In this document: one piece after another, positions 16,277 to 25,741 of the stretch
Layout: every line of letters starts with the position of its first letter
Numbering within the stretch: position 1 is the first letter of the stretch
NCBI RefSeq assembly: GCF_001945395.1
Contig: NZ_MSXV01000047.1
Location: forward strand, 15,147-56,948
Direction of reading: 5' to 3'
Length of the DNA stretch: 41,802 nucleotides
Origin: Pseudomonas sp. PA15(2017)
Lineage (GTDB): Bacteria > Pseudomonadota > Gammaproteobacteria > Pseudomonadales > Pseudomonadaceae
The notes under the pieces: model-generated
Database searches by the model: none
The model's input: only the letters and a program-made list of their open reading frames with translations
Told to the model about the DNA's origin: nothing
Translations under genes and position numbers: made by a program

Positions 16277-17713
16277 TCATGCACCGTTGCCTTGTTGTTC
16301 CCAGCCGCCGCCCAGCGCACGGTACAGGCCGACCAGCGCCAGCGCGGTCGCCTGGCGGCTATCCAGTAACGCTTCCTCGTTGCTCAGCAGAGCCTGCTGC
16401 ACGCTCAGCACGTTGAGGTAATCCACCGTGCCTTGCTGGTATTGCAGCTCGGCGTTGTCGAGCGCCACGCGGCTCTGCTCGACCGCCTCGCCCAGGCGAT
16501 CATGACGGCGCTGCTGGGCTTGATAGGCGGCCATGGCGTCGTCCACTTCGTGCCAGGCGCCGAGCACGGTGCGTTGGTAGGCGATGGCCGCCTCCTGCTG
16601 CTGCGCCTCACGCAATTGCAGGGTGCCGCGCCGGCGCCCGCCATCGAACAGCGGCACGCTGATCGCCGGGCCGATGGCGAAGCGGTGGGCGGACCAGCCG
16701 TCCAGCTCGCTGAGCTGCAACGCTTGCAAACCGAGATCGCCGGACAGGGTGATGCGCGGGTAGAAGTCCGCCTGGGCCACGCCGATGCTGGCGGTGGCCG
16801 CGTGCAGCTGGGCTTCGGCCTGGCGGATGTCCGGGCGGCGACTGGCCAGTTCGCTGGGCAGGCCGACCGGCACACGAGGCGGCCCCTGGGGGATGTCGGC
16901 CGGCTCGCGCAGTTCCGCCTGCAGGCTGCCGGGCGCCTGGCCGAGCAGCAGTGCCAGGGCGTTGCCCAGCCGCCGTTCGCGCAGGCGCAGCGGCTCCAGA
17001 CGGGCTTCCAGTGACGCCACGCGGGAGGCTGCCTCGGCGACCTCCAGGTGGGTGACCACGCCATCGTCCAGGCGGGTCTGGTTGAGGGCCAGGCTGCGCT
17101 GGGCGATCTGCAGGTTCTGCTCGGTGATCAGCCGCAGCTGCTGGGCGCCGCGCAGCTGGATGTAGTCGCTGGCGGTTTCTGCCAGCACCGACAACGCCAC
17201 ACCATCGCGCAGGGCCTGGCTGCCGCCCAGCTGCGCATCGGCAGCCTCCACTTCCCGGCGCACGCGGCCCCACAGGTCCAACTCCCAACTGGCGCCCAGG
17301 CCGGCCTGCCAGAGGTCGTAATCGTCCTTGCCGGCGTTGCCGGACGGGTCGTTGAGACCTACCTCGCTGTTACGCGCACGGCTGTAACCGGCCCCGCCAT
17401 TCAGGCTCGGCACCTGGGCGGCGCCGCTGCTCAGGCGCACGGCGCGGCTTTGCTGCACGCGGCTGGCGGCCAGTTGCAGGTCGAAGTTGCCGGCCACGGC
17501 GCGCTGCAGCAAAGCCGAGAGTTGCCCATCGGCGAAGCTTTCCCACCAGCGCGCCGGCACGCTGGCCGCCTCGGGCTGGCTGCGTACCGGGCCTTGCTGC
17601 AGGGCCCAGGTATCGGGCAGGTGGGCATCGGGGCTGCGAAAATCCGGGCCCAGGGTGCAGGCGCTCAGGGCCACGCTCAGGCCGAGCAGCGTCAGTCGAT
17701 GAAATCGCTTCAT
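16277..17713 (-). CDS. NodT-family outer-membrane efflux lipoprotein
   Basis: The outer-membrane channel of a tripartite drug pump. The 478-residue protein starts MKRFHRLTLLGLSVALSAC, a lipoprotein signal with the lipid-bearing Cys19. It is followed by two outer membrane factor repeats rich in long amphipathic helices (for example YQQGTVDYLNVLSVQQALLSN near the C-terminus). ATG 17713 is chosen because the lipobox then sits at the correct distance. The start is one base after the stop of the membrane-fusion gene, so the three pump genes form one operon. Confidence 0.92.
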   Translation of the reverse strand: MKRFHRLTLLGLSVALSACTLGPDFRSPDAHLPDTWALQQGPVRSQPEAASVPARWWESFADGQLSALLQRAVAGNFDLQLAASRVQQSRAVRLSSGAAQVPSLNGGAGYSRARNSEVGLNDPSGNAGKDDYDLWQAGLGASWELDLWGRVRREVEAADAQLGGSQALRDGVALSVLAETASDYIQLRGAQQLRLITEQNLQIAQRSLALNQTRLDDGVVTHLEVAEAASRVASLEARLEPLRLRERRLGNALALLLGQAPGSLQAELREPADIPQGPPRVPVGLPSELASRRPDIRQAEAQLHAATASIGVAQADFYPRITLSGDLGLQALQLSELDGWSAHRFAIGPAISVPLFDGGRRRGTLQLREAQQQEAAIAYQRTVLGAWHEVDDAMAAYQAQQRRHDRLGEAVEQSRVALDNAELQYQQGTVDYLNVLSVQQALLSNEEALLDSRQATALALVGLYRALGGGWEQQGNGA

Positions 17714-17714
17714 G

Positions 17715-18785
17715 TCAGTGCGCCTGCGCCAGCTGCCGATCGTCGAGTTGGTGGGTGTCGATGCTCGCCTCCACCGACATGCCGACGCGCAGATAACCCA
17801 CCACCGGCTGGTCGGCATCGAGCACGATCTTCACCGGGATGCGCTGTACCACCTTGGTGAAGTTGCCGGTGGCGTTGTCTGGTGCCACGGCGGCGAAGGT
17901 AACCCCAGTGGCCGGCGCCAGGCTCTCGACGTGGCCACGCAGTTGCAGGTCAGGGTAGCTGTCGACGCTGATGCTTACCGGCTGGCCCGGGCGCACGCGG
18001 TTGAGCTGGGTTTCCTGGAAGTTGGCGACCACGAAGGCCTGCTCCAGCGGCACCACCGCCAGTAGCTCGTTGCCGGGGCTGACGTAGGCACCGACGCGCA
18101 GGGCGCGGCGACCGACCATGCCGTCCATGGGCGCACGCAGTTCGGTGTACGACAGATCCAGCTCGGCGCGCTGCAACTCGGCGGCGGCCCGCTCGACCGT
18201 CGCGGCGGCCGCATCGCGCTGGGCGATGAGGATCGCCGTCTGCTGCCGAGTAGCGGCCAGTGCTGCCTGGTTCTGCTGCTGGCGCGCCAGGGCGGTAGCG
18301 AAACGGCTCTGCGCCTGCTGGGCATTCTGCAGGGTACCGGCGCCCTGCCCGGCCAGGTGTTTGTAGCGCTGCAGTTCGTGCTCGGCGAAACGCACTTCGG
18401 CCTGATCGGCCTTGACCGTGGCGGCTGCCTGGTCGATCACCGACTGCTGGCGCTGCACGCTGGCCTCGGCATTCACGCGCTGCGCCTCGGCGCTGGCCAC
18501 GCCGGCCTTGGCCACATCCAGCGCGGCACGGTAATCGCGGTCGTCGATGCGCGCCAGCAGTTGCCCGGTCTTGACGCGCTGGTTGTCCTCGACCAGCACC
18601 TCGCTGACGAAGCCGGCGATCTTCGGCGCCACCAGAGTGAAATCAGCACTGATGAAGGCGTCGTTGGTGCTTTGCTGGTAGTGCTCGGCGAACAGCAGTT
18701 GCCAGGCGCCCCAGGCCAGCAGGCCGGCGACGGCCAGGCCGATCAGCAGAGCGGGTTTGCGCAGGGTATTCATGGTGGTGTCCAT
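17715..18785 (-). CDS. EmrA-type membrane fusion protein
   Basis: The periplasmic adaptor of the pump, with one N-terminal membrane anchor (ALLIGLAVAGLLAWGAWQLLF), a biotinyl-lipoyl-like half (DFTLVAPKIAGFVSEVLVEDNQRVKTGQ), a long coiled-coil hairpin rich in Ala, Gln and Glu (about residues 90-210), the second lipoyl half (LRAPMDGMVGRRALRVGAYV) and a beta-barrel domain. I place the start at ATG 18785, four bases after the emrB-type stop (356 residues); ATG 18773 is equally possible. The EmrA type works with an MFS pump rather than an RND pump, as found next to it. Confidence 0.9.
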   Translation of the reverse strand: MDTTMNTLRKPALLIGLAVAGLLAWGAWQLLFAEHYQQSTNDAFISADFTLVAPKIAGFVSEVLVEDNQRVKTGQLLARIDDRDYRAALDVAKAGVASAEAQRVNAEASVQRQQSVIDQAAATVKADQAEVRFAEHELQRYKHLAGQGAGTLQNAQQAQSRFATALARQQQNQAALAATRQQTAILIAQRDAAAATVERAAAELQRAELDLSYTELRAPMDGMVGRRALRVGAYVSPGNELLAVVPLEQAFVVANFQETQLNRVRPGQPVSISVDSYPDLQLRGHVESLAPATGVTFAAVAPDNATGNFTKVVQRIPVKIVLDADQPVVGYLRVGMSVEASIDTHQLDDRQLAQAH

Positions 18786-18789
18786 CGGT

Positions 18790-20340
18790 TCAGTGGGCGG
18801 CACGCGGCGGATAGATGCGCGTGGGCACGAAAGGAATGATCAGGATCAGCGCGAAGGCGACCAGCGCCACGCACAGGTAGAGGTCGGCGTAGGTCAGCAC
18901 CAGGGCCTGCTGATGCAGGCGGCTGGCCAGGTGACTCGCGGCGCCGTCAGGCAACAGCGGCTGGTTGCCGAGGCGGTCGACCAGGTTGTTGGAGTGCAGG
19001 TGCAGCCGCGCGGTGGTCAGCAGATCCAGAACCGCGGTTGCCACCACGGCGGCCAGACCCTTGACGGTATTGAACCAGGCCGAGGCGAACGGCCCCTGGA
19101 TCGGTTGGATACTGCCGGTGGAGAGCATCAGCAACGGCAGCACCGACATCGGTTGGCCAAAGATCTGCAGCAGCTGGATCAACAGGAAGTCGTCACGAAT
19201 CCACGCCGAGGTCAGCTGCGAGCCGAGCACGCAGGCCAGCCCCATCATTGCCAGCCCGGCGGCCAGCACGTAGCGGCAATCGACCTGGCGCAGGTTGCAC
19301 AGCGCCGCCACCCAGGGCAGTGCGAGCAGTTGCGGCACGGCCACCCAAAGCAGCATCGGTGCGCTTTGCAGTGGTCGATAGCCCTGCACCTGGGCCAGGT
19401 AGGACGATGGAATCAGGCCCGCAGCCAACAGCACCAGCAACACCCCGGCCAGGGTGAACAGGGCGAAGGCGAGGTTGCGCGACTTGAGCAGTTGCAGCTT
19501 GAAGAACGGCAGCGGGTGGCGCCATTCGTTGAGCAGAAACAGCACCAGCAACAGGCAGCCGCCGCCGAGCAGGCTGACGATCAATGGTGAGTGCAGCCAG
19601 TTCAGGCGCTCGCCCTGCAGCAGGCCGATGACCAGCAGGTTGATCGCCGGCAGGCCAAGCAGCAGACCGCGCCAGTCGAACTGGGCGAAGCGCTCCAGGC
19701 GCAGCGGGTCCTGTGGCAGGCCCCAGGCCACAGCGGCCATGGCCAGCAGGCTGCCGGGGATGATCTGCCAGAACGCCCACTGCCAGCCAGCGTATTCCAC
19801 CCAGAAAGCAGCCAGCGGGGTGCCCATGCTGGGACCGAAGGTCGCCGTCAGCGCATAGGCCGCAAGGCCATAGAGCTTGATGTTGGCCGGCAGAAAACGC
19901 AGCGCCACGCTCATCAGCATCGGCGGCAGCGCCCCGCCGGCCAGCCCCTGCAGCGCGCGCAACAGCATCAGCACACGCTCATTGGGCGCCAGCGGCGACA
20001 GCAGGCCGAGCACCATGAAGGCGCCGATCGCGCACAGGGTGAAACGGCGGATCGACAGGGTTACCGCGAACCACGGTGCGAACGCCATGGCGCTGACCGA
20101 GGCAGCCATGTACAGCGCCAGCAGCCAGCTGCCCTCGTCATGGCCAATGCCCATGGCGCCGCGGATATCGACCAGAGCGATCTTGGTGACGTTCTCGTTG
20201 AAGCCCGAAACCAGCACGGCCAGCAGCACACCGAGCAGGCCGACGACGATGCGCAACCCGAGCGGCGCAACCTGCATTGGCGCGGCTTGAGGGCTGGGAG
20301 GCACGGCAAGGGGCGCGGAAGCGAGCGCAGGTGCGTTCAT
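18790..20340 (-). CDS. EmrB-type MFS multidrug exporter (DHA2, 14 segments)
   Basis: A 516-residue inner-membrane pump with about 14 membrane segments, characteristic of the DHA2 family. It contains VSGFNENVTKIALVDIRGAMGIG in segment 1 and the MFS loop signature region LRALQGLAGGALPPMLMSVALRFLP (motif C-like). It exchanges protons for drugs and passes them to the EmrA-type adaptor and the channel encoded downstream. The N-terminal 35 residues are Ala/Pro-rich and cytoplasmic. ATG 20340 is chosen because upstream in-frame sequence is intergenic in character. A LysR gene lies 139 bases upstream on the same strand. Confidence 0.92.
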   Translation of the reverse strand: MNAPALASAPLAVPPSPQAAPMQVAPLGLRIVVGLLGVLLAVLVSGFNENVTKIALVDIRGAMGIGHDEGSWLLALYMAASVSAMAFAPWFAVTLSIRRFTLCAIGAFMVLGLLSPLAPNERVLMLLRALQGLAGGALPPMLMSVALRFLPANIKLYGLAAYALTATFGPSMGTPLAAFWVEYAGWQWAFWQIIPGSLLAMAAVAWGLPQDPLRLERFAQFDWRGLLLGLPAINLLVIGLLQGERLNWLHSPLIVSLLGGGCLLLVLFLLNEWRHPLPFFKLQLLKSRNLAFALFTLAGVLLVLLAAGLIPSSYLAQVQGYRPLQSAPMLLWVAVPQLLALPWVAALCNLRQVDCRYVLAAGLAMMGLACVLGSQLTSAWIRDDFLLIQLLQIFGQPMSVLPLLMLSTGSIQPIQGPFASAWFNTVKGLAAVVATAVLDLLTTARLHLHSNNLVDRLGNQPLLPDGAASHLASRLHQQALVLTYADLYLCVALVAFALILIIPFVPTRIYPPRAAH

Positions 20341-20479
20341 GACGATGCGCACCCGCCCGCATGGAGAGAGCCAGGCATGCAGAAATATCCAGTAACGTGT
20401 TTGGCCCAGCAGTCTAGGCAAAACGACCATTACCTAAAATTGCAATGTTTCTAATCAATGATTGCGTGTAACGCAGCTA

Positions 20480-21388
20480 TCAAACGCCCAGCGCATTCTC
20501 CTCGCAGCAGCGCTTGATCAACCCCCTCAGCCAGCGATGGGCCGAGTCGTTGTCGAAACGTGGGTGCCAGGACTGATGGACGCGCACCGGCGACAGCGGC
20601 AAGGGGATCTCGAAGCTGCGCAAGGCCAGGCCAAGCTGGTTGCACACGGCGACCACCGGATTGGGCATCGGCAGGATCAGGTCCGAATCGCGCAGCGCCA
20701 GCACGGCGGAGAAGAAGCTTGGCGACACGGTAACCACGCGGCGCGCCAGGCCCTGCTGCTCGAGCACCTTGTCGATAGGCCCGCGAGCCAGACCACGGCG
20801 CGACACGCTGATCTGGTCGAAGGCGGCGAAGCGCTCGGCGTTGATCATCTCGTCGAAGATCGGATGATCGGCCCGCGCCAGGCCCACGAAGCGGCTCATG
20901 AACAGGCCCTGATGCTTGATTTCCGGCGGCAGTTGCAGCGACGCGCCGATGGCCAGGTCGATGCGCCCGGCGCGCATGGCGTCGTCGTCGCCGTCGATTT
21001 CCGGCACGAAGCGCAGCATCACGTTGGGCGCCTGCTCGCGGACCAGTTCGACCAGCCGGCCGCCATAACAGACCATGAAGATATCGTTGGTGCGGATATT
21101 GAACGCCCGATCGAGGCTGGTCAGCTCCACGTCCTGAGAACGGAACACACCGCTGGCCTGCTCGACCAGGTCGCGCACCTGCTCACGTAGCTCCAGGGCC
21201 CGTGGCGTCGGCACCAGGCCACGGCCGGCACGCACCAGAATCGGATCGCCCACCGCTTCGCGGATGCGCGTCAGGGTGCGGCTCATGGCTGGCGGGCTAA
21301 GGTGCATGCGCCGCGCGGCGCCGACCACACTGCCCTCCTCCAGCAACACATCGAGGGCGACCAGCAGATTGAGATCGGGTAATTGCAT
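20480..21388 (-). CDS. LysR-family transcriptional regulator upstream of the efflux pump
   Basis: A 302-residue protein beginning MQLPDLNLLVALDVLLEEGSV, with the helix-turn-helix AARRMHLSPPAMSRTLTRIREAVGDPILVRAGRG, typical of the NodD/LinR/PcpR-like branch (many respond to aromatic compounds), then a two-lobed ligand-binding domain. ATG 21388 is chosen since the conserved family start lies there; longer frames add sequence of no family likeness. It is followed on the same strand by the emrB-type gene, so it may activate the pump in response to an aromatic ligand. That link is inference from position. Confidence 0.86.
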   Translation of the reverse strand: MQLPDLNLLVALDVLLEEGSVVGAARRMHLSPPAMSRTLTRIREAVGDPILVRAGRGLVPTPRALELREQVRDLVEQASGVFRSQDVELTSLDRAFNIRTNDIFMVCYGGRLVELVREQAPNVMLRFVPEIDGDDDAMRAGRIDLAIGASLQLPPEIKHQGLFMSRFVGLARADHPIFDEMINAERFAAFDQISVSRRGLARGPIDKVLEQQGLARRVVTVSPSFFSAVLALRDSDLILPMPNPVVAVCNQLGLALRSFEIPLPLSPVRVHQSWHPRFDNDSAHRWLRGLIKRCCEENALGV

Positions 21389-21506
21389 TGCAGGCACGCC
21401 TTCGGAGCTGATCAGTGCAGGACGTGCAATTCTAGGCATATCGCTCGGGAGTAAAAAGCCCTGGGTATCGCTGCGCTCGCCGCTTGGCTTGGAAGGTGCA
21501 CAATGC

Positions 21507-21533
21507 AAAAGGCCCTGCAATGCAGGGCCTTCT
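21507..21533 (-). terminator. Intrinsic terminator after fadD1
   Basis: AAGGCCCTGCA (21509-21519) pairs with TGCAGGGCCTT (21521-21531). On the minus strand the stem is followed by TTTTGC, 20 bases past the fadD1 stop. The symmetric stem may also stop transcription from the other direction, separating lysR from fadD1. Confidence 0.8.
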
Positions 21534-21551
21534 TATGCAACGTGACGGCGA

Positions 21552-23240
21552 TTACTTCTTGCCGAGCTTCTTGAGCTCTTCGTCGCGCAGCTCGCGGCGC
21601 AGGATCTTGCCAACGTTGGTGGTCGGCAGGCTCTCGCGGAACTCGACCTGCTTGGGTCGTTTATAGCCGGTGAGGTTGTCGTGCATGTGCTGCATGACCT
21701 GTTCCTTGGTCAGGGTCATGCCTGGCTTGACCACCACGAACACCTTGATCGACTCGCCCGAGCGCTCGTCCGGCACGCCGATGGCCGCGCACTGCAGCAC
21801 GCCCGGCAGGGTCACCAGCACTTCTTCCAGCTCGTTCGGGTAGACGTTGAAGCCGGACACCAGAATCATGTCCTTCTTGCGGTCGACGATGCGGATGTAG
21901 CCGTCGGGCTGGATGATGCCGATATCGCCGGTCTTGAACCAGCCGCTGGCATCGATCACTTCGTCGGTGGCCTCCTGGCGCTGCCAGTAACCCTTCATCA
22001 CTTGCGGGCCCTTGATACACAGCTCGCCGGTTTCGCCCATGGCCAGGTCGTTGCCCTGATCGTCGATGACCTTGAACTGGGTCGACGGTGCGGGAATGCC
22101 GATGGTGCCCATCTGGTTGCAGGTGACCGGGTTGACCGACGCTACCGGGCTGGTTTCGGTCAAGCCGTAACCTTCGCAGATAGCGCAGCCGGTGACCTGC
22201 TTCCAGCGCTCGGCGGCCGCCTGCTGCAGCGCCATGCCGCCGGACAGGGTGACCTTGAGCTTGGAGAAGTCGAGCTTCTGGAACCCTTCGTTGTTGCTCA
22301 GCGCCACGAACAGCGTGTTGAGACCAACGAAACCGCTGAACTGGAATTTGGCCAGGTCCTTGACCATGGTCGGCAGGTCGCGCGGGTTGGTGATCAGGAT
22401 GTTGTGGTTGCCGCAGTGCATCATCGCCATGCAGTGAAAGGTGAAAGCGTAGATGTGGTACAGCGGCAGCGGCGCGACGATGATCTCGCAGCCCTCACCC
22501 AGGTTCGAGCCCATCAGCTCGCGGCACTGCAGCATGTTGGCGATCAGGTTGCGGTGCGTGAGCATGGCGCCCTTGGCCACGCCCGTGGTGCCACCGGTGT
22601 ATTGCAGCACAGCCACGTCCTGGGATGTGGGGCTGGCCTCGCTGACCGCCTTGCCACGGCCCTGGCTCAGGGCATCGGTGAACTTGACGGAGCCCGGCAG
22701 GTTGTAGGCCGGCACCATCTTCTTCACGTACTTGACCACGGCGTTGACCAGCAGGCGCTTGAGCGGCGGCAGCATGTCGCCGACTTTGGTGACGATCACC
22801 GTTTTCACGCCGGTCTTGGGCACCACCTGCTCGGCCAGGTGCGCCATGTTGGCCAGGCACACCAGCGCCTTGGCGCCGGAGTCGTTGAACTGGTGTTCCA
22901 TTTCCCGTGCGGTGTACAGCGGGTTGGTGTTGACAACCACCAGGCCGGCGCGCATGGCGCCGAACACTGCCACCGGGTATTGCAGAACGTTGGGCAGTTG
23001 CACGGCGATGCGGTCGCCGGGCTTGAGATCGGTGTGCTGCTGCAGGTAAGCAGCGAAGTGACCGGACAGCTCGTACAGCTGGCCGTAGGTAATCGTCTTG
23101 CCCAGATTGGTGAAAGCGGGCTTGTCGGCATAACGCTGGCAGGACTGCTTCAGCACCGCCTGAACGTTGGGGTACTGGTCGGGATCGATCTCGGCCGCGA
23201 CCCCCTCGGGATATTTGTCCGTCCAGAAGTTTTCGGTCAT
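21552..23240 (-). CDS. fadD1: Long-chain fatty acid--CoA ligase FadD1
   Basis: It activates long-chain fatty acids to acyl-CoA through an acyl-AMP intermediate at the inner membrane, the entry to beta-oxidation. The 562 residues show the AMP-binding P-loop YTGGTTGVAKG (from about 214), GYGLTETSP (A5 motif), the DRKKDMILVSGFNVYPNE hinge (fatty acyl-CoA synthetase signature) and the catalytic Lys in TTNVGKILRRELR near the C-terminus. ATG 23240 is chosen, with AGGAG nine bases before it; the GTG six bases earlier is an alternative. The fadD2 gene lies upstream on the same strand with a 474-base gap, so fadD1 probably has its own promoter. Confidence 0.93.
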   Translation of the reverse strand: MTENFWTDKYPEGVAAEIDPDQYPNVQAVLKQSCQRYADKPAFTNLGKTITYGQLYELSGHFAAYLQQHTDLKPGDRIAVQLPNVLQYPVAVFGAMRAGLVVVNTNPLYTAREMEHQFNDSGAKALVCLANMAHLAEQVVPKTGVKTVIVTKVGDMLPPLKRLLVNAVVKYVKKMVPAYNLPGSVKFTDALSQGRGKAVSEASPTSQDVAVLQYTGGTTGVAKGAMLTHRNLIANMLQCRELMGSNLGEGCEIIVAPLPLYHIYAFTFHCMAMMHCGNHNILITNPRDLPTMVKDLAKFQFSGFVGLNTLFVALSNNEGFQKLDFSKLKVTLSGGMALQQAAAERWKQVTGCAICEGYGLTETSPVASVNPVTCNQMGTIGIPAPSTQFKVIDDQGNDLAMGETGELCIKGPQVMKGYWQRQEATDEVIDASGWFKTGDIGIIQPDGYIRIVDRKKDMILVSGFNVYPNELEEVLVTLPGVLQCAAIGVPDERSGESIKVFVVVKPGMTLTKEQVMQHMHDNLTGYKRPKQVEFRESLPTTNVGKILRRELRDEELKKLGKK

Positions 23241-23714
23241 GGACACCCACTCCTAAGCAACAGCTTGTCGTCACCGCCGAGGCGGTTGTTTGTTGTATGT
23301 ATGCCTGGCTGTTCGCCCCTGTGGAGCGCAAAGCGGGCCGAGATTAGCAGAGTTGCCGGATACCGACCAGAGCCATAAAAGGCCCGCCGGTATTGAAAGT
23401 GACCATATTTACACAATTAGTCACAAGACAGTTTGCGTGTTAAACCGGCTGACATCGATTTGCCAATCGGCAGGCAATGCCCATGATAGACGCCTGCGGT
23501 CTTTTTTGCCGGGCCGGATTGGCAATTGGAGAAGGTGATAGGGGCCGGCGCCTGGCGACGCCGATAAGCGATCGAGCGAAGCGACACGGGAACTGCGCTC
23601 GGCAAGAGCATGCTGCCATACCCGTCATGACGTACTGCATGAGAGCAGTACGTCAGACGGTAATTGCAAATACCCGCACGTCCAAAGGCGTGATGCAGCG
23701 CCCTTGTCGCCGAT
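23241..23714. other. Intergenic region fadD2-fadD1
   Basis: This 474-base gap has no convincing gene. It holds the probable fadD1 promoter region, which is AT-rich around 23395-23450. It also has a perfect 10-base inverted repeat GACGTACTGC/GCAGTACGTC at 23629-23638 and 23645-23654 with a six-base loop and no T run. That repeat could be a regulator site or a transcript-end stem for fadD2. Confidence 0.6.
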
Positions 23715-25433
23715 TCACGTCACGGGCTGGGTCTCAGTCGCCTTCAACGCTTCGTCGCGCAGCTCGCGGCGCAGGATCTTGCCGACGTTGGTCATGGGCA
23801 GCGACGCCCTGAACACGATCTGCCGGGGCACCTTGTAGGCGGTGAAGTTTTCCTTGCAGTAGGCCTTGAGCTCCTCGGCGGTGAGGCTGTCGTCGCGCTT
23901 GACCACGAACAGCTTGACCGCCTCCCCGGATTTCTCGTCCGGCACGCCAATGGCGGCGCAACTGGCCACCTTGCTGTGGGCCATCACCACGTCCTCGATC
24001 TCGTTGGGGTACACGTTGAAGCCGGAGACGATGATCATGTCCTTCTTGCGGTCGACGATGCGCACGAAGCCCTCCTCATCGATCACCGCGATATCGCCGG
24101 ATTTGAACCAGCCCTCGGCATCCAACACCTCGGCGGTGGCTTCCGGGCGATTCCAGTAGCCCTTCATCACCTGCGGGCCCTTGATGCACAGCTCGCCCCG
24201 CTCACCCAGCGGCAGTTCATTGCCGTCATCATCGATGACCTTGAATGCCGTGCTCGGCACCGGAATGCCGACGGTGCCCAGGCGCGCCAGGTCGCCACTG
24301 GGGTTGGCACTGGCGATCGGCGAGGTTTCGGTCAGGCCGTAGCCCTCCACCACGGTACAGCCGGTCAGTTGCTTCCAGCGCTCGGCGGTGGCCTTGACCA
24401 GCGCCGTGCCACCCGAGTTGGTGACCTTGAGGTGGCTGAAGTCGAGCTTGGCGAAATCCGAGTGATCCATCAGCGCCACGAACAGCGTGTTGAGGCCCAG
24501 CAGTGCGGAAAACTCCCACTTGCCCAGCTCCTTGACGAAACCGGGAATGTCCCGCGGGTTGGTGATCAGCACGTTATGGTTGCCGTAGACCATCATGCAC
24601 ATGCAATTCATGGTGAAGGCGTAGATGTGGTACAGCGGCAGCGGCGCGATCATCACCTCGTGGCCGCGCTTCATCAGCGGCGTGCCATCGGGGCCGTGCT
24701 GCAGCATGCAGGCATTGGCCTGCAACATGTTGGCGATCAGATTGGCGTGGGTGAGCATGGTGCCCTTGGCCACGCCGGTAGTGCCGCCGGTGTACTGCAG
24801 CACGGCGATGTCGCCTTGCGATGCGTTGACCGGCCGCACGTCGAGCCGCGCACCGTCGGCCAGTACCTGCTTGAACGACAGCGCCTGGGGCAGATGGTAG
24901 GTGGGCACCATCTTCTTGACCTTGTCGACCACGGTGTTGACCAGCCAGCCCTTGAAGGTGGGCAGCAGGTCACCCATACGCGCCTCGATCAGGTACTCGA
25001 TCTCGCTGTCGGGCAGCACCTCCTGCACCAGCTTGCCGAACATGTTCAGGTACACCAGGGCACGCACGCCGGCATCCTTGAACTGATGGCGCATCTCGCG
25101 GGCGGTGTACAGCGGGTTGGTGTTGACCACGATCAGCCCGGCGCGCAGTGCGCCGAACACGGCGACCGGATACTGCAGCACGTTGGGCATCTGCACGGCG
25201 ATGCGGTCGCCGGGCTTGAGGTCGGTACGCTGCTGCAGGTAGGCGGCGAAGGCCGCGGACAAGCTGTCCAGCTCGCCATAGGTGAGCGTCTTGCCCAGAT
25301 TGCTGAACGCGGGGCGGTCGGCGAAGGTCTTGCAGGAGTGTTCGAACACCTCGACCACCGACTGATAGGCGTCCATGTCGATGTCGTTGACCACGCCGGG
25401 GGCGCGTTTATCGTTCCAGAAATCGGGCTGCAT
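23715..25433 (-). CDS. fadD2: Long-chain fatty acid--CoA ligase FadD2
   Basis: A paralogue of FadD1, with the same motif set: YTGGTTGVAKG, GYGLTETSP, DRKKDMIIVSGFNVYPNE and the C-terminal TNVGKILRRELR. At 572 residues it carries small extra loops, notably after LQANACMLQHGPDGTPLMKRG. In Pseudomonas the two FadD enzymes are encoded side by side and differ in chain-length preference. ATG 25433 has AAGGGA upstream. In P. aeruginosa this gene is followed on its upstream side by a divergent hydrolase gene; here a foreign gene lies in that place (25742-27031). Confidence 0.93.
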   Translation of the reverse strand: MQPDFWNDKRAPGVVNDIDMDAYQSVVEVFEHSCKTFADRPAFSNLGKTLTYGELDSLSAAFAAYLQQRTDLKPGDRIAVQMPNVLQYPVAVFGALRAGLIVVNTNPLYTAREMRHQFKDAGVRALVYLNMFGKLVQEVLPDSEIEYLIEARMGDLLPTFKGWLVNTVVDKVKKMVPTYHLPQALSFKQVLADGARLDVRPVNASQGDIAVLQYTGGTTGVAKGTMLTHANLIANMLQANACMLQHGPDGTPLMKRGHEVMIAPLPLYHIYAFTMNCMCMMVYGNHNVLITNPRDIPGFVKELGKWEFSALLGLNTLFVALMDHSDFAKLDFSHLKVTNSGGTALVKATAERWKQLTGCTVVEGYGLTETSPIASANPSGDLARLGTVGIPVPSTAFKVIDDDGNELPLGERGELCIKGPQVMKGYWNRPEATAEVLDAEGWFKSGDIAVIDEEGFVRIVDRKKDMIIVSGFNVYPNEIEDVVMAHSKVASCAAIGVPDEKSGEAVKLFVVKRDDSLTAEELKAYCKENFTAYKVPRQIVFRASLPMTNVGKILRRELRDEALKATETQPVT

Positions 25434-25599
25434 TGTTGTAATCCCTTGTTTTCCGAAGATGCGTGATACCACCAGACGAACTTAACAGCCGGCCACGGCC
25501 TGGCAAAGCCACAATCAATACCGTGAATTTCAGCACGTGCGTATGACGTGGCAACGCCCATGACAGACCGGATAGCTGAGGCTCGACGCCGGGCGCACG

Positions 25600-25628
25600 G
25601 GAACCGACTGGCCAATGCACGCCACTCA
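25600..25628 (+). promoter_or_regulatory. hrp box (HrpL sigma-factor promoter)
   Basis: GGAACC at 25600-25605 and CCACTCA at 25622-25628 are separated by exactly 16 bases, a full match to the GGAACC-N15/16-CCACNNA promoter read by the ECF sigma factor HrpL in plant-associated Pseudomonas. It points towards the gene at 25742, leaving a leader of about 105 bases. Eleven fixed bases make a chance match rare (about one in four million positions per spacing). I saw no other full match in the window. Confidence 0.78.
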
Positions 25629-25741
25629 ACCCGCTTGCAGGCGTCCGACTCTTTGAACGCCTGCCGTCAGCAGAGCGCGCCGCCCCTGCGTCTCATCGCT
25701 CCAGTCGCCAGCCGCCCCGGCCACCCCGCGAGGACAGCCCC

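Noticed and set aside
23434..23450. Possible PsrA-type fatty-acid regulator site near the fadD1 promoter
   Set aside because: The nearby GTTT...AAAC arrangement is inside-out relative to the CAAAC-N2-4-GTTTG consensus, and the other half-sites do not match.
23629..23654. 10-base inverted repeat between fadD genes as an intrinsic terminator
   Set aside because: The stem is perfect but lacks a T run on either strand, so it is noted only within the intergenic entry.
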